Positions 53,260-64,000 of a stretch of DNA of 64,000 nucleotides are shown here, in pieces. The translations under genes were made by a program, and so were the position numbers. The stretch's first letter is position 1. Every line of letters starts with the position of its first letter. Below the pieces are notes generated by a model that was not told the DNA's origin, ran no database searches, and saw only the letters and a program-made list of their open reading frames with translations. The DNA lies in the NCBI GenBank assembly GCA_037893225.1, contig JAZGUH010000709.1:310001-374000 (forward strand). Direction: 5' to 3'. The DNA is from Hippasteria phrygiana (taxonomy: Eukaryota; Echinodermata; Asteroidea; Valvatida; Goniasteridae).

Positions 53260-56200
53260 CAGTTGTGCTTATAAATGTATATATTTTATTACGAATTGCC
53301 TTTTATAGGTGCAATGCCAATAGCCCACAGTTTGAGAAAAAGTACCAAACTCAAGTTTTGAACAAACGTTTTTAGCGACTAGCAGACTAATAAATTCCCT
53401 TTTCTTGAAGGTTTTTGTTTATCTTGCTGGTTGAGACCACGGCGGATTTACATGATTTAATAATTACAGGTATTCTCTTAAATTACATGTAGTTAAAAAA
53501 AATATTTAAACTCAAAGCTGTCATTTACTTGTAAATGTATTACGTGTTGTTTATTAAAGGTGTCAATCCAAATTTAATGACTGAAGACGAAACCAACAAT
53601 TCATTCAACTGTTTCCCTATAATGTTTGTACAAATGTAAATGAGTGAATGGTAGTTGCTTTAATTGATAAACAACAGAAGTTTGTATAATGGTATTTCCT
53701 TAATAATAATAATTCAATTAATTATTGGTTTATTGATACATCCACCTTTCGTGGAATGAGGCCGAATTGCAGTTGGTTTAACAAAAAAAAATAATTTTGA
53801 GAAGAAAAAAAAAGACAAGAAACTATCACACTTTAATTAAACAATTTAAAACAAAAATAGAAAACCCCTAAAACTACAGGAAATTACTAAAAGACAGACA
53901 TTTATACTGTAGTGAGTGAAAATCCAAATTTAATGAATTTAAAGCAAAAAGAATTTGAATAGAACTAAATTTTTTAAGAATAATTAAATTTTAAAAGCTA
54001 ATTTTTTTTCAAAGATAATGACTTGGATTACAAAAACAGTATTCATTTTTTGCTTTGTCTGAGGGTCCCTGTATTACGGGTTGTTGAGATGAAATTTTGG
54101 AACTTAGTTGTTTGTTTTAAAGACTTACCAAATAATTGAAACACAAAATGATTGTATGTGGTCTTAAAGGTGAACATCGGGAGAGAATGTCATCATGCTA
54201 AAGTGTCATCATTTTGTAAACAAGACACGCAAGTTTCTTGATACATAAATAATGGGGAAAAGAAATCAATTTAAATACACACTGCAAAACTGCACTGAAT
54301 GATTGCCAATCTAGGAGATCACTATCTGCATCCTTCAGAGTACACTGCTTCGGTGTCTGCGTTGGTTTGGTTGGTGCAGTCTACACAACCACATAACTCT
54401 GTGCAGGAAACCTCACGTTGACTTCAAGAGGGGCAGGAGAATCTCTCATTCATGACAACACCCGTCTGTATGATCCGTGGCTCGATGGCACTTAAACAAT
54501 ACAGTAAAAATTGATCACATGATGCAGTGACTTGTGGTTATTTTACTAAAATGAAAACAAACAACGAAATAGGAAAACACTTTCAACAGGGTTTGAAAAG
54601 TGGACTTTCAAAGTGGACAATGTTACAAAGTGGACTAACAATACTGCACTTTACCATGAGATAAACTTTGGACAAAGGAATTAATGGATTGGCTTCATTG
54701 TCCATTACTTTATTGGGGGCCAAAACATTAAACATCAATAACATTCAATAAACTCAAGAAAAGTTATTTTCCATGAGGAATTGCACCAACCTTAACCCTT
54801 TTCTAGAAGGACATTCAGTTTACAGAAAACAAATATATCATCCCGCTTTTAAAATAATTAAGAATGTCCTCTGTTTCCCAAAGATGGCAGATTTCAAAAG
54901 ATGAAAGAAAGATTCTTACATTTTCTGCACTCATTTGCTAATAGAAAATTTTGTCTTTAGAAGCTGTCATTTTTCTACATAGATGTATTTTCTTGAAAAA
55001 AAATATGGACCATTGTTTTAACTTCCCTTATGTTTGGAACCCACATAAATGTCCATTGCAGAATGAACCCCCTCTTAAAATGTATCCTTCAAATTATATT
55101 CTAAACTACATCAGAGGTTTCAGTGAATTGTGGCTTGTCAGCAACATGTTTTCCCATTTCTGGTGATGTAGTGTGTTCTTGCTTGCAAATTATACATGAT
55201 GAAGAAAGTCCTGCATGACCTGAACTGGCAGATACATATCGACTTTTCATGCTGATCACTTTGGCACTGAGGAGGATGAGGTTGATGCCACATTGTGTTC
55301 TGGCTGGTCTTCAGCAGGCATTTAGTGACGTTTTGTGGCGACACTGATGATGGATGTGGGTACAGTTTAAGGGTTGAACCTGTTTTTAGGAAGATCATGA
55401 CAGCATGGTTAAACCATTATAAATTACATACAAACACGATACATGCATGTTGGCTTGAGTATTCCTACATGTATGATGTTTCTCTGTGATATTCAAAGAA
55501 ATTATTCAGAAAATGATATATATTTTTTTTCAGTTGTTGCTGCAAATGTTGATGCAAATTACCCAACGAAACCAAGTTGGCTTCACCCCCAAATAAAACG
55601 TAATATTAACAGGCATACAGAATGGCAGTTCATCTAAATTGGTCCATTTGAAGGACAACTTGTTTTTATGGCTATGCACACTGATCTACTCAAAAGCGTG
55701 TTGAAGGACAATGTCGCAAGAGTGTCAGCTGTGGCCCGCTACTAGTACTAGGCAAGGCCTAAGCGATGGAGGAGTTTTGGCGCCTCAGTCTGTTTTATTC
55801 TTAACAAGATTTTGTCACTCTAAAATTACATTTGCGACCTTGGGCAATCTGCTATTTTTCATATTGACCCTATTTCTTTTTTATTTTTAGTTTTGAACAG
55901 TTTTAGGGAAGGGAGAAAGTATGAGCTTTCTTACTCGAGTTTTGAGGAGAAACTGTGCAAATTCAGACACTCGATCATGCTGCCGTCATTATGTTTTCCG
56001 TGTGTCGCTGCATAGTTTTAACTAAGTGGATGTTCGTTCTCTTACAAGTTATAGTCTGAAACAGGTTCCTAAGCTCCACAATCCCCGAGCTCAGTCAAGC
56101 CTACTTCAAGTTGTTTTGCAGATTATCTGACAATCTATGGTTGCATTCACATATTCTATCCACTTTTTTCTTCAAACCAATGTAAAAATAATCTTCATGC

Positions 56201-56934
56201 CATATCTATTTATTTATCAGTAGAGTGGTCGGCAGTTTTGGGTTTTATTTGTCCAAATATTACAAACTTGGTATCATGTGAAAGAGCTTCCAAAAAGAAA
56301 ACTAATGGTACCAATTATAAGTCTATGGTAAAGTTAGGGTCCTTTAAAGGGGCATGCCCGGCCCTAATTATTCCGCGGACATGGTGCAGGGTGTAAAAAA
56401 ACAACAAAAAAACTCCAAAGCAGCTCAAAATATTTGAGAAAGGTCTGGAAAACATTTTGAAGTTCATTTTAGATGAGATCATATCACCTTAAATTAGTAT
56501 TCTCAGGTCCCCTTTAAAGTTTAATGGAGTAGTCCTTTAAATAGCTGGTAGGCCTATGTGTAGATTTTCTTGCACGTGCAGCTGTCGTATTTTATGGTTG
56601 AACCAGCATAGAAACATTCCATTAAAATTCACCAAACTGGGTGTTGAAAGTATTATAAGGCAACAAAAAGGGCTTTTGAACTTTTAGCGGAAGGATATCT
56701 TTAAAGTATGGAAGTCTTTTCATGACAGACAAAATTTCTCCAAAATGTAGGTTCCAGTGCAGTGGGAACTAACTTTTTCTTTTACATTTAAAAAAAAAAA
56801 CTTATGCAGAGATGTACAATGTACAATGTATATTCAGGCATAATAAAACAATTTGACATGCAAGTGCATGGAAAGAGTATTGGTCATAATGTAAATTTCA
56901 CCAATAAAGCAATCAGTCACCAAAAAGTTACCCT
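53260..56934. other. long non-coding stretch, no gene seen
   Basis: AT-rich sequence with short AAT and A-run tracts. No frame above about 70 codons has recognisable features, and no clear repeat ends are visible. Confidence 0.5.
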
Positions 56935-56945
56935 AGTAATTTATT
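56935..56945 (+). repeat. LINE target-site duplication, left
   Basis: AGTAATTTATT, repeated exactly at 57688-57698. Confidence 0.75.
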
Positions 56946-57687
56946 TATTTTTTATTTATTTATTTATTTCGGTATAAAAGCCTCCAATACAAAAATTCAA
57001 AAATTCATATCGATTGGATTACAAATAGAAATGCACATACATATATGTATACTAAACCGTTACTGGTAGCTTAAAAACCAATTACATAAAAATGTAAACA
57101 TACAAAGACTAAACAAGCTTATGAAAATTAATAGTGTGAACAATTTGTGGGATGGCTGATTTTTGATATCTGTTTGTGCGACAATAAGGGACAAGAAGAC
57201 TGCTAGTATTTCTGAGAGTTCGAGTACTGCTACGGGGAGGGGGTAGCATAGACATGTGTTTTGAGCAAACAAGGGACTTGGCAAATTTCTCAAATAACTG
57301 GTTACGTCGTTGTTCCAAAGATAGAAGTTGAAGATAATCAAGAGTAACAGCATATTTAGAATAATTACGATGACCAACAATTATACGACAAGCACGTTTC
57401 TGGATTCTTTCAATGCACTGGGATTGAGAAACTGACAAGGAACTTGACCACACTGGAGAGGCATATTCAAGAATAGGTCTTATGTACATGAGATAAATAG
57501 CCACAAGATCCAAAATGGGAGCGTCGAACCTTTTAAGAATACATAAAATATATAATCTCTTGGCAGCCATACAAGTAATGTGATCCACATGCTTGTCCCA
57601 TTTTAAATTGGACTGAATAGTAACACCAAGCAATTTAAAACTATCAACACATTCCAAGACTGATGTACCAATAAAAATATCCGGCCA
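56946..57687 (-). mobile_element. 5'-truncated LINE 3' end
   Basis: A 742-bp insertion flanked by an exact 11-bp direct repeat. The minus-strand 3' tail is a (TAAA)n-type repeat (TTTA on the plus strand at 56946-56970). It carries only the last part of the reverse transcriptase gene. Confidence 0.85.
57109..57657 (-). pseudogene. reverse transcriptase C-terminal fragment
   Basis: About 182 codons, open further upstream to the truncation point at 57687. FKLLGVTIQSNLKWDKHV, YIRPILEYASPVWSSSLS, ERIQKRACRIIVG and RYQKSAIPQIV parallel the LINE at 24.99-25.78 kb, so both belong to the same CR1/Jockey-like group. No catalytic residues are left. Frame intact within the fragment. Confidence 0.85.
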
Positions 57688-57699
57688 AGTAATTTATTA

Positions 57700-59600
57700 T
57701 GAAGCATTATTGCTTCATGCATACAGCATGGGGGAAGAGGCAGCCATTGTGACACCGCCGCCATATTTTATTCACCTTGCCGAAGGCATCCCGACAACAA
57801 AACCCCCCGGCGTCAAAAAGCGTCACGGGAAACATACCAAAAAAAGAAAGTTACACAAACTCCTGAAATTCCAGCCTTTCAGAAACTACCCCGTTTTTAC
57901 TCTTTAGCAGCCCCAAAATCATGAAAATCTGTACCTTTATTTCGTCTGAAAAGATCTCCAAAATCGGAAGGCAAAACACAAACGAACGTATATGTTCGTG
58001 GTATGAGTCGAAAGAGATTTTCTTCGTCTTTACGAGGATGTCATTTCTATTTTTATCCGACCAAATCTCGGAAAATCTCGTCACAAAACATGAGTGAATG
58101 TCACGTGCTAAAAACAAGATGGCCACTTTCTGGGCGACTGCGATCACAACTTTCCGGAAATAAACATCGTTTTCAACACCAGATTTCACTTTTTTGTATA
58201 CGGCGACCATCAAAAAGAAATATATCATTGGAAACATCTATCTTTTCTCTCCGAAATCACCTCATCAGAGTAACTTTTTGCACGCAAACAGGTATAAATG
58301 ACGATCGACCCCAATACGCTGATGACCTCCCTATTATCAGCTGCCTTTACTCAACGTTCGCAACGTTACCCGTATCATCCATTTCAGCCACATATCAACG
58401 CACTTAAACACCTTCCTCCATCTCGCTTCAAAAAATAAGGTTATCTTATCACTTTCCCTGCTGGAAATTGTGTGTCCAGTACACTCCATTGCTGTAAACC
58501 GACAAATCACCACCGAAAAACGACAGTCACGTTGTCCATGGAGGCTGCCATCTTTATTTTAATGAGAGGTCACGTGCGCAATTTATTTTGCTCTTATTGG
58601 CTGAAGAGGTATCTACGTCACATGAGCCGTCGGTGGCGCAATGTATCATGGGAGTAAAACATGCCGCGTATTTTAAACATTTTAATCGAAATTAGCTAAT
58701 TAACTGCAGGAATTGGAAACCTCCAACAACCATGATTCAGCGTGTAAAAATCTATCGAAATTGGCAATTTTGTTCTAGTTCTAAGAGGGGTGCCACTCAC
58801 ATGCAAGATAATCGGGGACATCTCCTCGCCTATCTATACTAGCAACGGGAAATCCCAAAGGGCAATCTGATTGCAATCCCCGAGGACTTGTGACGTGTCT
58901 ATACACGCGGTTTTAATAAGAGGTGTGCCTTGTCTTCGGCCTACACATCGTTCATCTTCGTTATCAGCTTATTGCCGTGATCAGTGACAGATTTTCAAAT
59001 GCCAGACGCCTTTTTTGGTTTACAGGGAAACCACGAAATTTTGTATTTAATTTTGTTGTTTCCCCGTTTAATATTTATTTCCACATTGCTGACAGATCAC
59101 GGTAAAGGAATGAAAAACTAAACAACCTAAGTGAACCAAGTAAATACGAACATAAGTAACAAACAAGAAGTGAAAAAATGAAACGAGTTAAGAAATTTAA
59201 GTTTCTAATTAACTAACAGGAAATAATAAAGTGTTTTAAAAGTAGGGTTAAACTACATAGTTAAATAATATATGAATTATGAAATTTTACAAATTGTATA
59301 ACAGTAAGTTTATACACCTGGATCGGACCTTCGGGAGACATTCTGTAGTTATTTTTTGTACCTTAGGGAGACAAGTGACGTTAAGGAGACATTTCAGTGT
59401 CTCCCTAATGTCACAGCCCCCTTAAATATTGAGAATTTTACTGTCGCAAATGGGTTAAATCGATAGAGAATGGTCCAAAACATAAACATACTGAAATTCG
59501 TGAGGGTAGGAAAAGGGAAAAGTTGGGTTAGGTTACATTAAAGTTAAAAAAAATGTTGTGCACAAGTCTATGGGAATGTCTCCCAAATGACCCATGCAGG
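57700..59600. other. non-coding stretch, possible regulatory character
   Basis: Higher CpG content than its surroundings between about 57.72 and 58.65 kb, with CTTATTGGCTGAAG (inverted CCAAT) near 58591 and ATGGCxGCC-like fragments. A host promoter or first exon is possible but cannot be supported from frames alone. Confidence 0.3.
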
Positions 59601-59676
59601 GTTATATATATATATATATATATAAAGTTTGTTAAAAGTTTACGCAGTTCTGCTTCATTATATATATATATATATA
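59601..59676. repeat. (TA)n microsatellites with a partial Penelope end
   Basis: Two TA runs flank AAAGTTTGTTAAAAGTTTA and ACGCAGTTCTGCTTCATTAT. The first is also the extreme 3' sequence of the element to the right; the second recurs at about 61051. Confidence 0.75.
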
Positions 59677-60460
59677 GTACAAAGTTTGTTAAAAGTTTAT
59701 GCAGTGCTCACCAAGAATATTGGAGCTGAATTTTCGGCCTGACTAGGCCTTCATCGGAGCTGGGAGTTGGACTGGTGGTTTGAATGCAGAAAATTCCACA
59801 TTCATACCACCTGGCGTGAGCGTTCCGAGCTTGTATATGATGCGCTGTTCTATCTCCAAGCGCTGAGCGTTCGATGTTGTCATGGTCAGGACGCACACGC
59901 GCATGTTGTCACACGTGTGCGGTTGCTTGGAGAAGTGGCGCGCCACAGGGTGTCCGGGGAGATTAAGTCGGACACTTCGAAGGTGCTCAGTATACCGGTC
60001 TGCCAAACGACGCTTCGTTTCGCCGATGTAGTGTTCACCGCATAGTTGGCAGGAGATACAATACACAAGGTTGGAAGATATGCAAGTGAATTGTCCTCTG
60101 GGTGTATAACTGCCTTTGGGACCGTCGATCTGGGGGGGGGGGGATTGTGGATGGACCTGCACGTATTACAGCGAGGGCGATTGCAGGCTGTAGTGCCGGT
60201 GTTAATGTCGTTGACAACGGAGACTGGTGGGAGGATGGATCGGATTAAAGTCTGTCCGATGGACTGGTCACGTCGGAAAGCAACGAGGGGAGTGGAGTCT
60301 CCATTGAAGATATGGTTGGTCAAAGGATTAACTTGGAGCGTGCGGAAGTATTTCATGATGATAGCACGAACTCGCAGGTTAAACGGGTGGTAGGTGAGGA
60401 CCAATGGGATGCGCTTGTCGGCATTCTTAGTCGATGGAGTAAGCGCTGTCTTGCGGGTAA
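59677..60460 (-). mobile_element. Penelope-like element 3' part, minus copy
   Basis: Read from 60460 down to 59677. It begins in the region between reverse transcriptase and endonuclease (RIPLVLTYHPFNLRVRAI, VAFRRDQS) and continues through the GIY-YIG domain to the element end. 59677-60257 is the inverted duplicate of 60462-61037. Confidence 0.85.
59743..60460 (-). pseudogene. Penelope-like GIY-YIG endonuclease region, frameshifted
   Basis: Upstream frame: LVLTYHPFNLRVRAIIMKYF and DQSIGQTLIRSILPPVS, then CNRPRCNTCRSIHNPP. A 12-base G run (60132-60143 on the plus strand) shifts the frame. The downstream frame has LVYCISCQLCGEHYIGETKR (the CxxC before the YIG core), then RYTEHLRSVR and PVARHF to a stop at 59743. 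GIY-YIG nucleases cut DNA for target-primed reverse transcription in this class. The reverse transcriptase itself is not in the window. Confidence 0.85.
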
Positions 60461-60461
60461 T

Positions 60462-60971
60462 GGACAGACTTTAATCCGATCCATCCTCCCACCAGTCTCC
60501 GTTGTCAACGACATTAACACCGGCACTACAGCCTGCAATCGCCCTCGCTGTAATACGTGCAGGTCCATCCACAATCCCCCCCAGATCGACGGTCCCAAAG
60601 GCAGTTATACACCCAGAGGACAATTCACTTGCATATCTTCCAACCTTGTGTATTGTATCTCCTGCCAACTATGCGGTGAACACTACATCGGCGAAACGAA
60701 GCGTCGTTTGGCAGACCGGTATACTGAGCACCTTCGAAGTGTCCGACTTAATCTCCCCGGACACCCTGTGGCGCGCCACTTCTCCAAGCAACCGCACACG
60801 TGTGACAACATGCGCGTGTGCGTCCTGACCATGACAACATCGAACGCTCAGCGCTTGGAGATAGAACAGCGCATCATATACAAGCTCGGAACGCTCACGC
60901 CAGGTGGTATGAATGTGGAATTTTCTGCATTCAAACCACCAGTCCAACTCCCAGCTCCGATGAAGGCCTAG
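60462..60971 (+). CDS. Penelope-like GIY-YIG endonuclease, plus copy, N-terminally incomplete
   Basis: Open frame covering DNA from GQTLIRSILPPVSVVND through CNTCRSIHNPP, YCISCQLCGEHYIGETKRRL, DRYTEHLRSVRL and PVARHFSKQPHTC to a stop at 60971. Its C run is seven bases, so the frame is unbroken. The frame is open upstream to 60312, but 60312-60461 is antisense to the minus copy and is not genuine N-terminus. DNA is identical to the minus copy except for run length. Confidence 0.85.
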   Translation, partial: GQTLIRSILPPVSVVNDINTGTTACNRPRCNTCRSIHNPPQIDGPKGSYTPRGQFTCISSNLVYCISCQLCGEHYIGETKRRLADRYTEHLRSVRLNLPGHPVARHFSKQPHTCDNMRVCVLTMTTSNAQRLEIEQRIIYKLGTLTPGGMNVEFSAFKPPVQLPAPMKA

Positions 60972-61037
60972 TCAGGCCGAAAATTCAGCTCCAATATTCT
61001 TGGTGAGCACTGCATAAACTTTTAACAAACTTTGTAC
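60462..61037 (+). mobile_element. Penelope-like element 3' part, plus copy
   Basis: Right arm of the 0.58-kb inverted repeat, separated from the left arm by 204 bp. The 5-bp length difference between arms equals the difference in the G/C run. It ends CTTTTAACAAACTTTGTAC. Confidence 0.9.
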
Positions 61038-61070
61038 TTTTCATCAGTGCTACGCAGTTCTGCTTCATTA

Positions 61071-61075
61071 TATTC

Positions 61076-61108
<33 letters not shown>
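61071..61108. repeat. (TA)n microsatellite
   Basis: TA run between the Penelope arm and the LINE, possibly the LINE 3' junction. Confidence 0.85.
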
Positions 61109-61111
<3 letters not shown>

Positions 61112-61122
61112 CACTTACGTAG

Positions 61123-63892
61123 CTATAAAAAGTACCAAAAATCTTTGTTTTTCTTTTGCAGTTTTGCTCTAAATAATAATTCTTTAATGAAAATATTTAA
61201 AGTATTATTTCTTGTATTTTCAATATTGACTTTAATTCTTGCCTTATATATTGAAAACATTGCTATAGTAATTATCAAATTAACCTCAGGGTTTAAATCA
61301 CGACCTGTTAATAGCGTCAACATAGTTGGAATAATACAAGTATTGTTTGTTTTTATTTGATAGTATGCCTTTAATTGAGTCCAAAATTCAGTTGTTTTTG
61401 TACAGTTTAAGAAGGCATGTTTGTAGTCGTCAATCGTGTCGCACAGTGAGCATATCGGACTTTTCTCAATTTTCCATTTATACAATAATTCTTTCGTTGG
61501 TATTATACGATGTATAAATCTGTAATTGAAGTTTCTCAACCTAATTTCCTTAATATCACCTATTTTCTTTTTTCATGTAGAAATCCAATAATTTTTTTTC
61601 ATCCAATAATTGTTCCCACTTTGAATCAATTTGAGGTATTTTACTTCTTTCATCTATCAATACATTGTACATTTTTCTAGTTGTAATTTTTTTAAAGTTC
61701 CCTAGACGAGGGTTAACGTTAACTTTAATATCAACATCGTTTTGTTCTGTACTGTTTACTATAATATACAACCAGTCTTTCGGTAAGGCCCTTTTTAAAA
61801 TGAATAGTTCCACCAACCAATTTCGTTTTTTGATCAATTTTGTTTGAAGGTGGTGTATGGAAACATTTCCTTCTTCATTTAGGAGGTCGTTCATATAGAT
61901 GATGTTAGATTTTAACCAATTACGAAAGTACAATATTTCACCATTGTACTTTATGAGTTGGTTGCCCCATAGTAATTTCGATTTTATTTCAGTAGGACTG
62001 AAATCTTTCTGAACATTTTGGGGTCGATGTAGTTCCTGCCAACACAGTATAAGCTCTTTATAAAATTGTGGTAGTGACAGTGTTACTGGCCCCACTTTTT
62101 GATTTTCCAAAATTCATGTTCAAAACTGTAAGATTTGGACTACAGTAATCTAGGAAATATTTACATAATGTTTGCCATTTACCACCATTATTGTTAAATA
62201 GTTTAACAACATGCATTTTAATGACATGGTATGAGTTTCCATATCGATGAGGTTTAAACCTTCATCGAGCCTTCTTATAATAGTTCTGCGTGCAGTTTTA
62301 TCTATGCGTCCATTCCAAATAAAGGGAAAGACTAGCTTATTAATTTCGGAAATGTACTTTCGTGGTGTTGGGATAACAGATGCTAAAAAGGTAAGTATGG
62401 GTAATGCCAAACTGTTTAAAATAGCGACTTTACCGGGAAGGGTTAAAGTCCGTCTCTTCCATTGGTTTATCAGGGCTGTGCAGGTTTTAATTTTGTCTTC
62501 CCAAATTAATTCATAACACTGGGCCATGTGTTTTCCAAAATATACTCCTAGAGCTTCGATCGGCTGTTGCTGCCAAGTTATCGTTTCAAGCAAGTGTTGA
62601 TCAAGCATCAAATTGCCAATAATAAGCCCTTTTGTCTTTTGAAGATTAAGTTTAGGTCCAGCAATTTGTCCAAAATTTGATACGATATTTATAGTCTTGT
62701 TTACGGATTTAGGGTCTGACACGAAAATTGTAGTGTCGTCTGCGTACATCGAAATGCGTAAGTTTGATGTTTCAGTAAGTTCTATTCCGTTTATATCTTT
62801 GTTACGTCTAATTCTGTTGGCTAATACCTCAGCAACAAGTAAAAATAAGAGCGCTGAGAGCGGACATCCTTGCCTAAGTCCTCGTGTTAAATTTGAAAAT
62901 CCGGACATATATCCGTTGTTGATAACACTGCTTTGTATATTTGTATACAGTGTATTTATCCACTGGATAAAGCTGTTTCCAAAGTTGAGTTTTGTTAATG
63001 TTTCTAAAAGAAAATTCCATTCTACCGTGTCAAAAGCTTTTTCATAATCCAAAAAGAGGATAGCAGCAGTTTTGTTATTAGTTTGTAAAAAATGGATGAC
63101 ATCATCAATTACTCTAATGTTTTCTCCAATAAATCTTCCTTTGATATACCCAGACTGGTCTTCCTGGATAATGTGGCTTATGATTTCAGACAGACGACTG
63201 GCTAGTGTTTTTGCTGCAATTTTGTAATCTATGTTTAGTAAACTAATTGGTCTCCAGTTTTGTTAATTTGTACGATAACCCTTTTTTTATATGCAATGAT
63301 ATTATAGCGCGGCGTTGTGAAATAGATAAATCTCCTTCTTTGTAACTTCTATTTATTGATTCAATATATAGTGTTTTTATTTGATTCCAAAATGTGTTAT
63401 AAAACTCCACTGTTAGGCCGTCCGTACCCTGACTTTTGTTGCTTTTTAAGTTGCTTAAAGCTCGTTCGTACTCTGCCTCGGTGATTATTCCCTCACATTT
63501 CTCCTTTTGCTCATGATTTAATACATAATCAAACTTTGTGCCGTCTAGATATTGTTTCACCTGACTTATATCAACATAGTTGGATGTATACAATTTTTTG
63601 TAAAAGCGTTTTTCTTCGTTTAGTATTAGCCTTTTATCTTTTATAATAATATCAGTTTCACTTTTTAGTAGGGTGATGTGTTTTCTGACCGCGTTTCGTT
63701 TTTCTAAACCTAAACGATATTTACTACTTTTTCACCATCCTCGGCCCATTTTTCGCGGGATCTGACCTTTTGACCCTCAATTTCTCTGTCATATATTTTG
63801 TCTAATACGTTTTGGAGTTTGTACATCTCTTCACTTTCAACATCACATTGTTTGTTGAGATTAGTTAATCTTTCTGTAATAAGACGTTTCAC
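61123..63892 (-). pseudogene. LINE ORF2 (reverse transcriptase to C-terminus), multiple frameshifts
   Basis: Pieces: 63892-63710 (RSREKWAEDGEK); 63593-63243 (KSNKSQGTDGLTVEFYN); about 63259-62150 with NWRPISLLNIDYKIAAKTLA, LDYEKAFDTVEWNF, RGLRQGCPLSALLFL and the catalytic YADDTTIF; 62110-61556 (HRPQNVQKDFSP, VSIHHLQTKLIKKR); 61539-61123 with RNFNYRFIHRIIPTKELLYK and the zinc-knuckle-like CSLCDTIDDYKHAFLNC. Frames change near 63.71, 63.26, 62.22, 62.11 and 61.55 kb, mostly at A or T runs. It is related to, but clearly diverged from, the LINE at 6.5-11.3 kb, and more decayed. Confidence 0.88.
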
Positions 63893-64000
63893 ATTTTTCT
63901 CTACGTTTCTTTTTTGCTTTGAATAATGTATAACAAAATCCTTAATTTCGATTTTATATAATTCCCAACGGAGTCTTTCATTATCGTATTCAGTTTTTAA
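61123..64000 (-). mobile_element. decayed L1/Tx1-type LINE, continues past the window edge
   Basis: Minus-strand ORF2 pieces in several frames, in the right order, from the region before the reverse transcriptase (63.9 kb) to the C-terminus (61123). The endonuclease, if present, lies beyond 64000. Confidence 0.85.

Noticed and set aside
60312..60461. N-terminal extension of the plus-strand Penelope frame
   Set aside because: This DNA is the antisense of the minus copy's own coding region, so the first ~50 residues are spurious.

Overview
This window looks like a repeat-dense stretch of the nuclear genome of a metazoan, probably a marine invertebrate; an echinoderm or other deuterostome is a guess from general texture, including the frequent palindrome TAGGCCTA. 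The signs are AT-rich non-coding DNA, many tRNA-derived SINE heads, non-LTR retrotransposons, a Penelope-like element, MITE-like foldbacks, microsatellites and at least a dozen long G or C runs. I see no intact host gene.

Layout. 0-6.5 kb: a GCAA-rich foldback, a CAT microsatellite with a hairpin, two inverted SINE heads, a C37 run, a long palindrome and a 20-bp minisatellite. 6.5-11.3 kb (minus): a nearly full-length L1/Tx1-type LINE whose ORF2 is in one frame for about 1300 codons with only two internal stops. 12-16.2 kb: structured repeats, a broken THAP-domain exon and a terminal-inverted-repeat element. 16.2-24.5 kb: copy A of a large duplicated unit. 24.7-28.2 kb: a LINE fragment, a ~256-bp tandem repeat and hAT-like ends. 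28.4-30.3 kb: partial copy B. 31.0-35.4 kb plus 48.8-52.1 kb: copy C, split by an insertion. 52.2-59.6 kb: mostly featureless, with one SINE head and one LINE tail. 59.7-61.0 kb: a 0.58-kb inverted pair of Penelope-like GIY-YIG ends. 61.1-64 kb (minus): a decayed L1/Tx1-type LINE leaving the window.

The main system is the insertion at 35401-48831: a 13.4-kb Polinton/Maverick element (virus-like, self-synthesising DNA transposon). It has terminal inverted repeats, a TAATG target-site duplication and a matching empty site in copy A at about 20.54 kb. It encodes a protein-primed family B DNA polymerase, a retroviral-type integrase, a double jelly-roll major capsid protein, an FtsK/HerA-type packaging ATPase, two tandem paralogues that are probably penton/minor-capsid-like, and several small membrane or coiled-coil proteins. 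Replication genes (polymerase, integrase) and virion genes (capsid, ATPase, small proteins) are packed with very short spacers, two divergent pairs among them. No adenovirus-type protease is visible. Several genes are broken: polymerase, integrase, a proline-rich gene, the 46-kb gene, and one gene split by a 384-bp near-perfect palindrome. The copy is therefore recent in position but no longer coding-competent as read.

All family assignments come from motifs and recalled family features; no database search was possible.
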